From NCBI GenBank assembly GCA_025612375.1, contig JAAXKN010000003.1, positions 1 through 64,000 on the forward strand: DNA of 64,000 nt, given 5' to 3'. The first letter of the stretch is position 1. Every line of letters starts with the position of its first letter. The translations under genes and the position numbers were made by a program. This DNA is from Ignavibacteria bacterium. GTDB lineage: Bacteria; Bacteroidota; Ignavibacteria; Ignavibacteriales; SURF-24. This document shows, piece by piece, positions 1 through 8,346 of this stretch. The notes below the pieces were generated by a model, which was given only the letters and a program-made list of their open reading frames with translations, was not told where the DNA came from and ran no database searches.

Positions 1-138
1 TTTTTTCACCTTAAATTATTCCATATTTTTGTCCAGTTTTTGGGGGGAACTATATCTTTACACCATTATTTAGTTCTATTTCCTTCACATAATTTCCCTT
101 TTTTTTAATGTTTCAGATTATAGATCCTAAGAATTATA

Positions 139-1029
139 TTAATTCATGATCTGGTTTTTATATTCTTTTGGACTTAAGCCTACCTCTTTCTTAAACAGTC
201 TGGAGAAGTAAGGCGGATTATCAAAGCCAAGCTGATATGCAATTTCAGAAATACTCTTCTCTCCGGAAACAATCATATTCTTAGCCTCGGAGATCACAAA
301 AAGATGTATAAGCTCCATTGCGGTTTTCCCCGTTTCCTGCTTTAGGAGGTCGCTTAAGTATTTTGGAGAAAGATTGAGCTGGAGCGCCATCTGGTTAACC
401 GTAGGCAAACCCTTCTCAGCTGCTTCTCTGGTCTCAAAATAACCGACAAGATACTCGTTGAATTTTGTAATTGTTGAACCTGATAAGGGTTTCCTGTCTA
501 TGAATTGCCGCTTATAAAAGCGCTGAGCATACTTCAGCATCGAATCAAGATGGGAGAGAATAATGGGTTTACTGAACTCATCGGGATTGTTGTGATACTC
601 GGCTTCAATTTTATGGTATAAAGACCACATAACTTCTTTTTCTCTTGGAGAAAGATGAAGGGCTTCATTGATTTCATAATCAAAGAAATTATATTTCCTG
701 ATCTCCTTGAATAAAGAATGCCCCATTAAGTAATCCTCATGGAAGTAAATTGAAAATCCCTTCTCTTTAATTTCTACATCGTATATATTAAGGACTTGTC
801 CTGGTTTCAAAAAATACATCAGCCCTTTATCACTGTCATACTTTGTCTTCCCATACCAAAACTCTCCACTTTCTATCTTCTTAAAACAGATTGTATAAAA
901 GTCGTATGAAACTTCCTTATTTTTCATAGCTTCACTGGCTTCATTAAATTGGACCAACCCCAACAGGGGATTCTCCGGTGCCGGAACCCCCTGATATTCA
1001 AACAGATCGCTTATTTTCTTAAAATGCAT
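139..1029 (-). CDS. AraC family transcriptional regulator
   Basis: Predicted DNA-binding activator/repressor of 296 aa. The first ~190 residues look like a cupin-type effector domain. The last ~100 hold two helix-turn-helix units: LSPKYLSDLLKQETG, then IAYQLGFDNPPYFSRLFKK and the family-typical tail GLSPKEYK. ATG start with AGGAG a few bases upstream. It is the last gene downstream of the alcohol dehydrogenase and acetyltransferase on the same strand, so it may be co-transcribed and autoregulated. A 21-bp-spaced direct repeat, the usual AraC-type site geometry, precedes both nearby operons and is its most likely target (inference). The effector is unknown. Confidence 0.93.
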   Translation of the reverse strand: MHFKKISDLFEYQGVPAPENPLLGLVQFNEASEAMKNKEVSYDFYTICFKKIESGEFWYGKTKYDSDKGLMYFLKPGQVLNIYDVEIKEKGFSIYFHEDYLMGHSLFKEIRKYNFFDYEINEALHLSPREKEVMWSLYHKIEAEYHNNPDEFSKPIILSHLDSMLKYAQRFYKRQFIDRKPLSGSTITKFNEYLVGYFETREAAEKGLPTVNQMALQLNLSPKYLSDLLKQETGKTAMELIHLFVISEAKNMIVSGEKSISEIAYQLGFDNPPYFSRLFKKEVGLSPKEYKNQIMN

Positions 1030-1137
1030 CAGCTTCTCCTTTTACTTTATACTTTAACTATAAAACATCATGCTCCAGATGCCCCTGCCTTCGAGCATAA
1101 GTGTAGTAATTGGTATGAAATCAATAATTAAATTTTA

Positions 1138-1707
1138 CTAATCAACTGTTTTAATGATCTTAGCAGGGATTCCACCAACGACCATATTGGCCGGGACATC
1201 TTTAGAAACTAAAGCACCGGCGGCCACGACGGAATTCTCCCCTACAGTTACACCTGGCAATATGGTAACACCAGCTCCAATCCATGCGTTCCTTTTAATA
1301 ACTATCGGCTTTACGATAAGAGCCTTTCTCTCAGCAGGATTCACAGGGTGACTTTCAGTAATAAGATTGACTTTAGGACCTAAAAGAACATCATCTTCAA
1401 TCGTTATTCCTCCCAAATCCAAAAAACTACAGGCATGATTGATAAATACATTTCGTCCTATCTTTATGAATTTTCCAAAATTGGTGTAAAATGGGATGTA
1501 AATTTTAGTGCTCTTATCCAGAGTACTACCAATTATTTCACTCACAATATTTCGTATCTGATCAACATTTGTCGCCGCATTAAGCTTTGCAGATAAAGGC
1601 ATTGTCCTGGAAACTACCTCAAAGATCCTGGAATATTGAGGATCATCAAATGGAATGGCCTCTCCAGACCTCATTCTATCAAAGATGTCATCCTTATTTT
1701 TGTCCAT
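1138..1707 (-). CDS. Hexapeptide-repeat acyltransferase (maltose/galactoside O-acetyltransferase-like)
   Basis: 189-aa left-handed beta-helix protein. From about residue 75 onward it shows hexapeptide repeats (for example IGRNVFINHACSFLDLGG, ITIEDDVLLGP, GAGVTILPGVTVGENSVV) and ends with the LacA/Maa-type VVGGIPAKII motif. The N-terminal ~60 residues resemble the Mac helical domain. These enzymes transfer acetyl groups from acetyl-CoA to sugar hydroxyls in the cytoplasm; the acceptor cannot be told from sequence. It lies 39 nt downstream of the alcohol dehydrogenase and 108 nt upstream of the AraC gene, so the three are probably one operon. Confidence 0.9.
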   Translation of the reverse strand: MDKNKDDIFDRMRSGEAIPFDDPQYSRIFEVVSRTMPLSAKLNAATNVDQIRNIVSEIIGSTLDKSTKIYIPFYTNFGKFIKIGRNVFINHACSFLDLGGITIEDDVLLGPKVNLITESHPVNPAERKALIVKPIVIKRNAWIGAGVTILPGVTVGENSVVAAGALVSKDVPANMVVGGIPAKIIKTVD

Positions 1708-1746
1708 ACTTACCCTGTTTACCCTATCTTAAATAAATTACCTTTA

Positions 1747-2928
1747 TTAAAATGTTGCAGCATCAATTACAAATCTGTAGCGGGCTTCTTTATTCATTAC
1801 CTTTGCCCAGGCATCATTGATCTCTTCAGCTTTAATAATCTGTATCTGCGGATGAATTTTATTATCTGCACAATACTGAACAACTTCCTGAGTTTCCGGT
1901 ATACCGCCAATTAAGGAGGCATTATAGTTAACACGCGAAGCGGCAAGTCCAATATTGCTTAATTTTTCTTCAAAACCAACGGGCATGCCCACCTGTGTAA
2001 AAAAGCCGTTAGGCTTTACAACTGACGCATAGGAAGCTATATCAAATTGTACAGGGATGGTAGAAATCATATAGTCCAGTTTCCCTTTATACGGCTTAAA
2101 CTTTTCCGGACTGTCCACAACAATGGCTTCTTTTGCTCCAAATTTAAGAATATCCTTTACTTTATCCGGAGATGTTGTAAAAGCGTATACCTCGGCACCC
2201 ATGGATACTGCCAGTTTAATGGCCATATGCCCTAACCCTCCGATGCCGGCAACACCTACTTTATCTCCTTTCTTGAATTTTGCTTTCATAAGAGGTGAAT
2301 AGGTGGTAATTCCTGCACAAAGCAGTGGTGCCGCTTCCTGGAAGCTGATATTTTCCGGAATATGAACAGCAAAATGATCCCTTACAACAATGTTACTTGA
2401 ATATCCACCCTGGCTAATGCCGGAAGGAGATGTTTTATCAGGATAACCATATGTAAAGAGTGTCTTACCATTATCACAGAACTGCTCTTCCCCGTGTTTA
2501 CAGCTTTCACATTCCATACAGCTGTCCACCATACAGCCTACGCCTGCCCTGTCGCCCACCTTAAATTTAGTTACGTTTTTACCAATTGCCGAAACAACAC
2601 CCACAATCTCGTGACCCGGAACCTGAGGATACTGCTGAGCTCCCCAGTCCCCTCTCATCTGATGAATATCGGAATGGCAGATGCTTGCATATTTAATTTC
2701 AATTAAAATATCGTTATCGCCAACGGGCCTGCGTTCAAACTCCCAGGGGCTTAATTTCCCGGATGTATCTTTTGCTGCGTATCCTCTGGATTTAATATTT
2801 TGTGACATTTTTTCTCCTTCATTTTCTCTTGCGTTAAAATTTGTAGTTCCAGCCAGCAATATTCCTGCTCCCAGCAGTGCAGATTGCTGCATAAATTTTC
2901 TTCTCGAGATATTGTTTGCTGTACTCAT
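1747..2928 (-). CDS. Zinc-dependent alcohol dehydrogenase (CAD/YahK type) with a Tat signal
   Basis: Medium-chain NAD(P)-dependent alcohol/aldehyde reductase, 393 aa. The body from residue ~41 has the catalytic zinc region (CHSDIHQMRGDW, GHEIVG), four structural-zinc cysteines in CMVDSCMECESCKHGEEQFC, and the Rossmann motif GIGGLGHMAIKLA. Residues 1-30 are a twin-arginine signal (SRRKFMQQSALLGAGILLAG), unusual for this normally cytoplasmic family. Two starts are plausible: ATG at 2928 with GGAG 8 nt upstream (Tat form), and an internal ATG at 2808 (residue 41) with AAGGAG 5 nt upstream, which would give the ordinary cytoplasmic enzyme. First gene of its operon, behind the shared direct-repeat operator. 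Confidence 0.93.
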   Translation of the reverse strand: MSTANNISRRKFMQQSALLGAGILLAGTTNFNARENEGEKMSQNIKSRGYAAKDTSGKLSPWEFERRPVGDNDILIEIKYASICHSDIHQMRGDWGAQQYPQVPGHEIVGVVSAIGKNVTKFKVGDRAGVGCMVDSCMECESCKHGEEQFCDNGKTLFTYGYPDKTSPSGISQGGYSSNIVVRDHFAVHIPENISFQEAAPLLCAGITTYSPLMKAKFKKGDKVGVAGIGGLGHMAIKLAVSMGAEVYAFTTSPDKVKDILKFGAKEAIVVDSPEKFKPYKGKLDYMISTIPVQFDIASYASVVKPNGFFTQVGMPVGFEEKLSNIGLAASRVNYNASLIGGIPETQEVVQYCADNKIHPQIQIIKAEEINDAWAKVMNKEARYRFVIDAATF

Positions 2929-2975
2929 TTTATGAACTCCAATTACTGATTAAATTATCAGGTTAAAACTCACAG

Positions 2976-3035
2976 TACTAAAATAAGAAACGCATTAGCT
3001 AATGGACTTATACAAAAGGCGGAATTACTTATACA
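2976..3035 (-). promoter_or_regulatory. Direct-repeat operator and putative promoter of the alcohol dehydrogenase operon
   Basis: Read on the minus strand, TGTATAAGT occurs twice (3027-3035 and 3006-3014), 21 bp start to start, separated by AATTCCGCCTTT. About 16 bp further on is TTCTTATTTTAGTA (2976-2989), containing a -10-like TATTTT. The same arrangement occurs upstream of the SDR gene. Half-sites two helical turns apart next to the -35 position are typical of AraC-family activator sites. The binding protein is inferred. Confidence 0.7.
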
Positions 3036-3308
3036 TTTTACGGCCGGGTATTTTTATGGACTTCACCAGTCATTCTATGTGCTAAATTACATATTTGCCT
3101 CATACAACCAATCATATACTATATTAGTTTATGAAGCCCGACCAATGAGTGTCCTGCATTTTCCGGGAACATGCTGGTAGATTAAACTTAATGCTACAGC
3201 AACTGAACACCTCACGACTATCCTATTGGCTCAATCAGCACTGAGATGAGTGCAACCTTTGCGCCTCCAATTCTGTCAGGAAGATGCGGCCTAATGTAAA
3301 GGCAACAC

Positions 3309-3389
3309 TCAAGGCATCAGAAGGGTTTTGATTGCCCTCCTCTCATCCATTGCTTTATATCCTCCTGCGACTTTTTCAAGCGGCAGTTT
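3309..3389 (-). pseudogene. 3' remnant of a second zinc-dependent alcohol dehydrogenase
   Basis: The minus strand between the DUF2255 gene and the alcohol dehydrogenase operator reads KLPLEKVAGGYKAMDERR followed by AIKTLLMP and a stop. This matches the C-terminal end of zinc alcohol dehydrogenases, where an L-P-L-E-x-x-x-x-G-Y-x-x-M-D-x-R...I-K...L-x-P tail is usual. No start or upstream body is present; the frame is closed within a few codons, so only about 26 codons survive. The neighbouring alcohol dehydrogenase has a different tail, so this is a lost paralog and not a duplicate end. A further in-frame piece, GAKVALISVLIEP, lies just downstream but is too short to assign. Confidence 0.6.
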
Positions 3390-3424
3390 CAGATCGTTTG
3401 ATCGATTTTATCCAATTAATATAC

Positions 3425-3796
3425 TCACGACAGTTTGACCTTCACTGTAGCCGAACGGGCACGTGAATTTAACATCGGACTTAGATAGGGATTTCCATTA
3501 TATTTCTTACGGTAAGCGTCATCTATCAGATCATTTACAGGTCCGGTAATAGACTCGAATGTAACTTCCTTCGTCATACCGGCAGCTGTTATGCGGCCTG
3601 CCTTCTGCTTCATGGCAGATTTATACCAACTAGAGTCCTGTCCGTTGTATGCCCTCACGTAAAGATCATTTCCGACTACAACTGACCAGATCCAGGTCGG
3701 TGTACCATATGTCTTTCCATCATCACGAAAAGGTGAAATGTGCAGGTCATCAGTTTCTGCTATCTTATTTAATTCCTCTTTAGGCCATGCAGCCAT
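3425..3796 (-). CDS. DUF2255 family protein
   Basis: 123-aa protein resembling the DUF2255 family of small cytoplasmic proteins with a flavin-reductase-like/split-barrel appearance ([35 protein letters not shown]). No catalytic role is established for the family. ATG start with AGGAG 8 nt upstream. Its first codons overlap the last 17 nt of the cupin gene, so the two are translationally coupled in an SDR-cupin-DUF2255 operon. The context with three oxidoreductase-type genes suggests a role in reactive carbonyl or oxidative stress, but this is inference. Confidence 0.8.
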   Translation of the reverse strand: MAAWPKEELNKIAETDDLHISPFRDDGKTYGTPTWIWSVVVGNDLYVRAYNGQDSSWYKSAMKQKAGRITAAGMTKEVTFESITGPVNDLIDDAYRKKYNGNPYLSPMLNSRARSATVKVKLS

Positions 3797-4214
3797 TGTG
3801 GGTTCTCCTTTCTTTACTCAGGCTTCGGTATTGCTCATCACTGACCTTTTCCATCCAGTCGACAGCTTTACCATTTTTCTCTTCCTGAATAGCAATATGG
3901 CTCATTGCTTTATCCGGGGAAGCTCCGTGCCAGTGTTTTTCTCCGGGTGTAAACCAGACTACATCGCCCGGATAGATTTCTTCAATGGGACCGCCTTCAC
4001 GCTGCACCCAGCCCAGCCCTGATATTACAATAAGTGTCTGGCCGGCAGGATGGGTATGCCAGGCAGTTCTTGCTCCCGGTTCAAATGTAACCAGCGCTCC
4101 AGCCGCATTGGTTGCTTCCCTTTTCTGAAAAAGCGGATCTATTCTAACAGACCCTGTGAACCAATCTTCCGGTCCTTTTACTGATGCTTGTGAGCCATTT
4201 TTTATAATTTCCAT
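3780..4214 (-). CDS. Single-domain cupin protein
   Basis: 144-aa conserved beta-barrel (cupin) protein. Motif 1 is visible in [17 protein letters not shown] (two histidines and a later glycine) and motif 2 in [17 protein letters not shown], giving the usual metal-binding histidine set. Close relatives are annotated as carboxymuconolactone-decarboxylase-linked or R-mandelonitrile-lyase-like cupins; the substrate cannot be deduced. AAGGA lies 9 nt before the ATG. Second gene of the SDR-cupin-DUF2255 operon. Confidence 0.88.
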   Translation of the reverse strand: MEIIKNGSQASVKGPEDWFTGSVRIDPLFQKREATNAAGALVTFEPGARTAWHTHPAGQTLIVISGLGWVQREGGPIEEIYPGDVVWFTPGEKHWHGASPDKAMSHIAIQEEKNGKAVDWMEKVSDEQYRSLSKERRTHNGCMA

Positions 4215-4381
4215 TTATATTATCCTTTCTTCAATGTTATTACCTGCAAAATATCATATTATTTCAGTGTACGAATAATCATCTTCATAGTTAAAGACAT
4301 TTCGTGAGCGCTTTATCCGCAAACAGATGATATATATTTGAGAATATAAAACCACTGTGAGCTCTTTGCACGCTACTAGCT

Positions 4382-5125
4382 TCACCAACTCTGCCTGGAT
4401 GGGCCGATGGTTATTTCATTAACTGTTGTGTCTTCAGGCTGATCTATTGCATACGCTACAACATCAGCTATACGGTCTGCCGGAATACCATACTGATCAT
4501 AGAGTGCGGTCATTCCCTGGGCCATATTTTTATCAGTAATCGTATCCAATAATTCGGTGTTAATTGCGGCAGGATAAATTGTCGTCGTACGAATATTGGT
4601 TCCTTCCTGCGCAGACTCCATGCGCAGCACTTCCATGAAATCACGTACAAACCATTTTGTCCCGCCATAGACCGCACCGCCCGGGTAACTCTTTAATCCG
4701 GCAACCGATGAGGTTGTAATAACATGTCCTGACTTTTGGCTTACAAACTGTGGCAACACAGCTGCAACGCCATTTAGAACACCTTTGATATTGACATCAA
4801 CCATTTGATTCCATTCACTGGTTTTCAATGCAGAAAGCGGAGAATTCGGCATAAGTCCGGCATTCAAAAAAATGGAATCGATCTTTCCATATTTTTTCAT
4901 GGCAAGTTCAACAATATTTGTGTTGTCCGATGGTTTAACTACATTCATAATTTGGTAGATTGCCTGTCCCCCGGTTCTTTGAATTTCATCAACCAAGGTT
5001 TTTAATTTTTGCTCACGGCGTGCGCCTAAAACAACTTTAGCGCCCTTAGCTGCAAGCAGTTTTGCAGTTGCCTCACCAATTCCTGATGATGCACCTGTAA
5101 TAATCACAACTTTATCCTTAATCAT
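4382..5125 (-). CDS. Short-chain dehydrogenase/reductase (SDR)
   Basis: 247-aa classical SDR. The NAD(P)-binding motif TGASSGIGEATAKLLA is at the N-terminus, the structural motif appears as LNAGLM (normally NNAG), and the catalytic Ser-Tyr-Lys set is in TSSVAGLKSYPGGAVYGGTK. The basic residues after strand 2 (GARREQKL) favour NADPH. Length is normal for YdfG/serine-3-dehydrogenase-like enzymes. GGGAG precedes the ATG by 8 nt. First gene of the second cluster operon, behind the same direct-repeat operator as the alcohol dehydrogenase. Confidence 0.92.
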   Translation of the reverse strand: MIKDKVVIITGASSGIGEATAKLLAAKGAKVVLGARREQKLKTLVDEIQRTGGQAIYQIMNVVKPSDNTNIVELAMKKYGKIDSIFLNAGLMPNSPLSALKTSEWNQMVDVNIKGVLNGVAAVLPQFVSQKSGHVITTSSVAGLKSYPGGAVYGGTKWFVRDFMEVLRMESAQEGTNIRTTTIYPAAINTELLDTITDKNMAQGMTALYDQYGIPADRIADVVAYAIDQPEDTTVNEITIGPSRQSW

Positions 5126-5203
5126 AATATAACTCCCTTAAATTTCGAGGTTTTTATTCCAGCCATAAATGATTCATCATAGTAAATGAGTTTATCATTA
5201 CAC

Positions 5204-5262
5204 TACTAAAATAAGAATTCAAGATTCGCTGGACGTATACAAAAGGCGGAATTACTTATACA
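5204..5262 (-). promoter_or_regulatory. Direct-repeat operator and putative promoter of the SDR operon
   Basis: The minus strand carries TGTATAAGT (5254-5262) and TGTATACGT (5233-5241), again 21 bp start to start with the identical 12-bp spacer AATTCCGCCTTT, and 15-16 bp later the same TTCTTATTTTAGTA block (5204-5217). Sequence outside these blocks differs from the alcohol dehydrogenase copy, so these are likely the functional bases. Confidence 0.7.
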
Positions 5263-5356
5263 TTTTTACGGGCAGTTAAACGGTTCCTTTTATAAGGAGA
5301 AAGGATTCCCATTGTTATTCAAAAATAAAATAATCATTTCACCCTTGGCTTTTATT

Positions 5357-5592
5357 GAGAAGTTTATTTTGATGAAATAGCTTGAAGTGATATTTAGTTC
5401 AAGCCCTTGAAGATTCTTCCTTTGAGGGCTTTTTTGTTGAAAAATATTTAGGACATTTTTAGGACATCGACTAATCAGAAATGCCCAAAACAGCCTGAAT
5501 TCCAGACATTTCAAGGGGCTGCGGAAAATCTCCCCCTTTCCGCATATAAAAACTCAAAGACGGATTAAAAACGTTTTTGAGCTTTTTTCTCA
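5357..5592 (+). repeat. Duplicated T9SS-gene tail and 3' flank (copy A)
   Basis: Begins with the in-frame codons EKFILMK and a stop, the usual last residues of a T9SS sorting domain, but no sorting domain precedes them. What follows aligns along ~230 bp with the 3' flank of the Asp-box protein gene: shared blocks include GATATTTA, the AAGCCC...GGGCTTTTT hairpin, TTAGGACATTT, CAAAACAGCCTGA and ACTCAAAGACGGATTAA. This looks like the end of a deleted cargo gene. Confidence 0.7.
5401..5435 (+). terminator. Rho-independent terminator (orphan)
   Basis: AAGCCCTT and the complementary AGGGCTT close a hairpin followed by TTTTTT. It belongs to the duplicated 3' flank of a missing T9SS cargo gene. Confidence 0.65.
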
Positions 5593-5937
5593 AAGTAACA
5601 CCCATTACTACGCCATAACTCTCCTGTTTTACCAATTGAGTTCATTTTGGGGATATACAGTAAAAATTCCTTTCCCCAATTGACAAACCGCTTTACTTTG
5701 CACCCCGATACAGTAAAAACCGCCTGATTTATAGATAGTCTGTCTCATTTTAATAAAAAAAGTCAGGCCATTGTATTTCAAATTCAAACATATTAGATTT
5801 GAAGGAATTATTACCGGACATCTTGCGTGGATCCCAACTTATCAAATAATACATATATTTTTTGCTCATTTGCTGATCATATTATTAAGAACAATTCCGT
5901 ACTTATAAATTAACGTTCAACAAAGGGGGTCAATAAT

Positions 5938-7293
5938 ATGTCCTGGAAAATTGTCACATATTCGATTATAGTTGCTGCTTTTATCTCCTCCCATGCAACT
6001 CTTATGGCTCAGTCCTGGTCTTTTCAGACAAGTCCCTTAGTTTCCGGGGATACAACGGAAATCGGTAAAGTTCAATTTGTTAGCCCCACCGAAGGCTGGA
6101 TTTCAGTCGGCACTGGGGGCCGCCTGCTCCATTCAACTGATGCAGGGGAAAATTGGATAATGGTAACACCTTTTCCTGATGATACTGTCTGGTGTTCTTC
6201 TGATCCGGCAATATCCATGTCATGGGCAGATCAGACTCACGGTTGGAAAATTAATTCTTTTGGCTCCAGCTTTGGCACTTCCTACGGAGTCGTAATTTAT
6301 CAAACTGCAGATGGTGGAAAATCGTGGCAAAAGAAAGTGCTTTCCACAACAAAAGGCGATATGGGTTTCCAGATTCAATTTGTTGATGTAAATCACGGAT
6401 GGCTTCTGTATTTTAATTTCTCGACACAGGCATACACATATTTGAAAACTTCGGACGGCGGGAAAAATTGGGCCCCGTTTAACGGAGCCGGAATATTTCA
6501 TTTTGTGGATATGAATAATGGCTGGGCATTTTATGGATTCGGTATGAATGGAGACCAGCCCCCATTCAAAATATTACATACTACAAATGGCGGTACCGAT
6601 TGGGCAGAACAATTTTCTGATAACTCGGCCGGTAATTACAATGCGATCTTTTTTCCCGACACAAATAATGGATGGATTGTTGGTGATGAAGGCAAGGTTC
6701 TAAAAACTGCTGATGGCGGCAAAAACTGGAATTATGTTACTAACAGCGGAATAAACCCGAATGACCGAAGCAAAACGGTCTTCTTTCTGGATGCAAACAA
6801 TGGCTGGATTTCTACCAAAGACGAAAATAGATATGGGGTTATCCAGCATACAACAGATGGCGGCAAAAGCTGGACGAGACAGACTACCCCTTTGACAAAT
6901 CCACAAGGCGGTAATGCAATTTTCAACATTTATTTTATTGATGCCAATAATGGATGGTTAACTGCCAGTAATAGAAAAATATGTCACTTTACAGGACCGA
7001 CAGGAATTGAGGAAAACAACAATTTTCCAAATGAGTTTTTACTGTGCCAGAATTATCCGAACCCATTCAACCCTTCAACAACAATAGGCTATTCGATTAA
7101 GAAAGCTGGTCAGGTTAAGCTCTCGGTATTTGATGCGCTAGGGGAAATGGTTGCTGTTATTATAGATGAATATAAACCTGCGGGAAGCTACAGCGTTAGC
7201 TTTGACGGAAGTAGCCTTCCAAGCGGAGTATACCTTTACAGGCTTGAATCAGGCGCATACAATGCTTCAAGGAAGTTTGTCTTATTAAAATAA
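5938..7293 (+). CDS. Secreted Asp-box (YCF48/BNR-like) beta-propeller with T9SS sorting domain
   Basis: 451 aa: signal peptide to about residue 24, then a propeller built from repeats with Asp-box turns (STDAGENW, TADGGKSW, TSDGGKNW, TTNGGTDW, TADGGKNW, TTDGGKSW) alternating with NGW(I/L) strands, and a T9SS type A sorting domain over the last ~85 residues (QNYPNPFNPSTT ... GVYLYRLESG ... KFVLLK). Expected to cross the outer membrane by T9SS and be anchored or released. YCF48-like propellers are binding scaffolds; the ligand is unknown. A strong GGGGGT SD precedes the ATG. Single gene with its own terminator. Confidence 0.92.
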   Translation: MSWKIVTYSIIVAAFISSHATLMAQSWSFQTSPLVSGDTTEIGKVQFVSPTEGWISVGTGGRLLHSTDAGENWIMVTPFPDDTVWCSSDPAISMSWADQTHGWKINSFGSSFGTSYGVVIYQTADGGKSWQKKVLSTTKGDMGFQIQFVDVNHGWLLYFNFSTQAYTYLKTSDGGKNWAPFNGAGIFHFVDMNNGWAFYGFGMNGDQPPFKILHTTNGGTDWAEQFSDNSAGNYNAIFFPDTNNGWIVGDEGKVLKTADGGKNWNYVTNSGINPNDRSKTVFFLDANNGWISTKDENRYGVIQHTTDGGKSWTRQTTPLTNPQGGNAIFNIYFIDANNGWLTASNRKICHFTGPTGIEENNNFPNEFLLCQNYPNPFNPSTTIGYSIKKAGQVKLSVFDALGEMVAVIIDEYKPAGSYSVSFDGSSLPSGVYLYRLESGAYNASRKFVLLK

Positions 7294-7503
7294 GATCAAG
7301 CGATATTTAATTAAAAGCCCTTAAATGCAAATGCTTTAAGGGCTTTTTGTTGTAATAACATTAGGACATTTATAGGATATAGGCTAATCGGAAATGATCA
7401 AAACAGCCTGAGTTCTCAGCATTTTGGATAGTTGCGCATTACATCCCCTTTCCCTCTGGTTAAACTCAAAGACGGATTAATACGCTTTTTGACTTTTTGC
7501 ATT
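7270..7503 (+). repeat. Duplicated T9SS-gene tail and 3' flank (copy B)
   Basis: The last codons of the Asp-box gene plus ~210 nt downstream, similar block by block to copy A at 5357-5592. A shorter third version (ATCAAGCGATATTTGAAGCCCT) follows the NlpC/P60 gene at about 11085. Confidence 0.7.
7313..7348 (+). terminator. Rho-independent terminator of the Asp-box gene
   Basis: AAAAGCCCTTAAA and TTTAAGGGCTTTT form a perfect stem with a short loop followed by a T-run, 20 nt after the stop codon. Confidence 0.85.
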
Positions 7504-7730
7504 TTACTACTTTCCGGCCCCACTTGAAGACTAAACTGACTCATCAGGCATAAGCACCATTTTTGCAACAGGATATAAGTCTTAAACTCAAAATTGATCT
7601 AACCAATATTAAAACCAGACTTTTTGAGGAACAAAATGAAATAAATTTCCGGTTTTCCGAATTTATATAAATTTTGTTATTTTGTACCCGTAAAGTTTGG
7701 AATAACAAATATTGCCGGAGGTTTTTTATT

Positions 7731-8321
7731 ATGAAAATATTCTGCCATTCTTTGAATAAAAACCTTGAGCCAATTTTGTTCGCTGCGGCAATTTTATCTG
7801 CAGCACTGATCTCTGGCGGCTGCGGCAATAATAAACAGAGCGACCCAAAACAAACTGATTCATTGCATTCTCCGGCACAGAATTCTTCGGCACAGCCACC
7901 CGTAAATGCATTGCCTGACTTTAACTGCACGGGCTATATTGAAGCAGTATCTTCCGGTATGCCTGCAAATTACGTTTTAATCGATACCGTGGAATGGTTC
8001 AGCGGCAATGATGCATTAAAGGCATATTCGGAAGATAAGAAGAAAAAACTTTCTAATCTTACTGATCCCCCGCAGGGTTTCTATATAAGAAATCCTAAAA
8101 AAGATTCGCTTAAAATTAAAATTTCCGCCAAACCTGTAATTATTATGCAGACACTTTCACTTGATACTTCCGGAAATTTTAAGTTCAACGAGGCCATCAG
8201 CCTGCAGAAATTCCTTTCGATCTTCAGCCGGAAAGATTATGCTGAGTTCAGGCAAAAACCTTTTTCATTTAAGATAATGAATGGTGAGATAATCTCAGTT
8301 AAAGAAAAATATATCCCTTAG
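7731..8321 (+). CDS. Putative lipoprotein of unknown function
   Basis: 196 aa from the ATG chosen because GGAGG lies just upstream; an in-frame ATG 57 nt earlier lacks an SD. The N-terminus has a hydrophobic stretch ending in a lipobox-like LISGGC, followed by a low-complexity linker rich in S, Q, D and P, then a ~120-residue globular part with no recognised motif. It may be a periplasmic or outer-membrane lipoprotein. It sits 25 nt before the NlpC/P60-type T9SS protein gene and is probably co-transcribed, so the two may act together at the cell surface. Confidence 0.8.
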   Translation: MKIFCHSLNKNLEPILFAAAILSAALISGGCGNNKQSDPKQTDSLHSPAQNSSAQPPVNALPDFNCTGYIEAVSSGMPANYVLIDTVEWFSGNDALKAYSEDKKKKLSNLTDPPQGFYIRNPKKDSLKIKISAKPVIIMQTLSLDTSGNFKFNEAISLQKFLSIFSRKDYAEFRQKPFSFKIMNGEIISVKEKYIP

Positions 8322-8346
8322 ACTAACTCTTACCTGGAGCTTTTTC

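Larger units (their letters stand above)
2929..3424. other. Intergenic region: operator plus gene remnant
   Basis: Gene-free stretch between the dehydrogenase operon and the DUF2255 gene. It holds the direct-repeat operator and the 3' end of a lost alcohol dehydrogenase. I see no other intact reading frame, terminator hairpin or RNA. Confidence 0.6.
5126..5937. other. Long intergenic region upstream of the Asp-box gene
   Basis: Apart from the SDR operator, the orphan gene tail and terminator, this ~800-nt stretch has no credible gene. The part after 5593 is AT-rich; a short segment near 5622-5645 resembles part of a tRNA but does not fold as one. Confidence 0.6.

Noticed and set aside
5290-5514. 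74-aa minus-strand ORF
   Set aside because: Runs through the duplicated 3' flank and its terminator; no SD, no coding character.
5622-5645. tRNA fragment (TTTTACCAATTGAGTTC resembles a tRNA D-arm on the minus strand)
   Set aside because: No matching anticodon, T-arm or acceptor stem around it; too short and degenerate to call.
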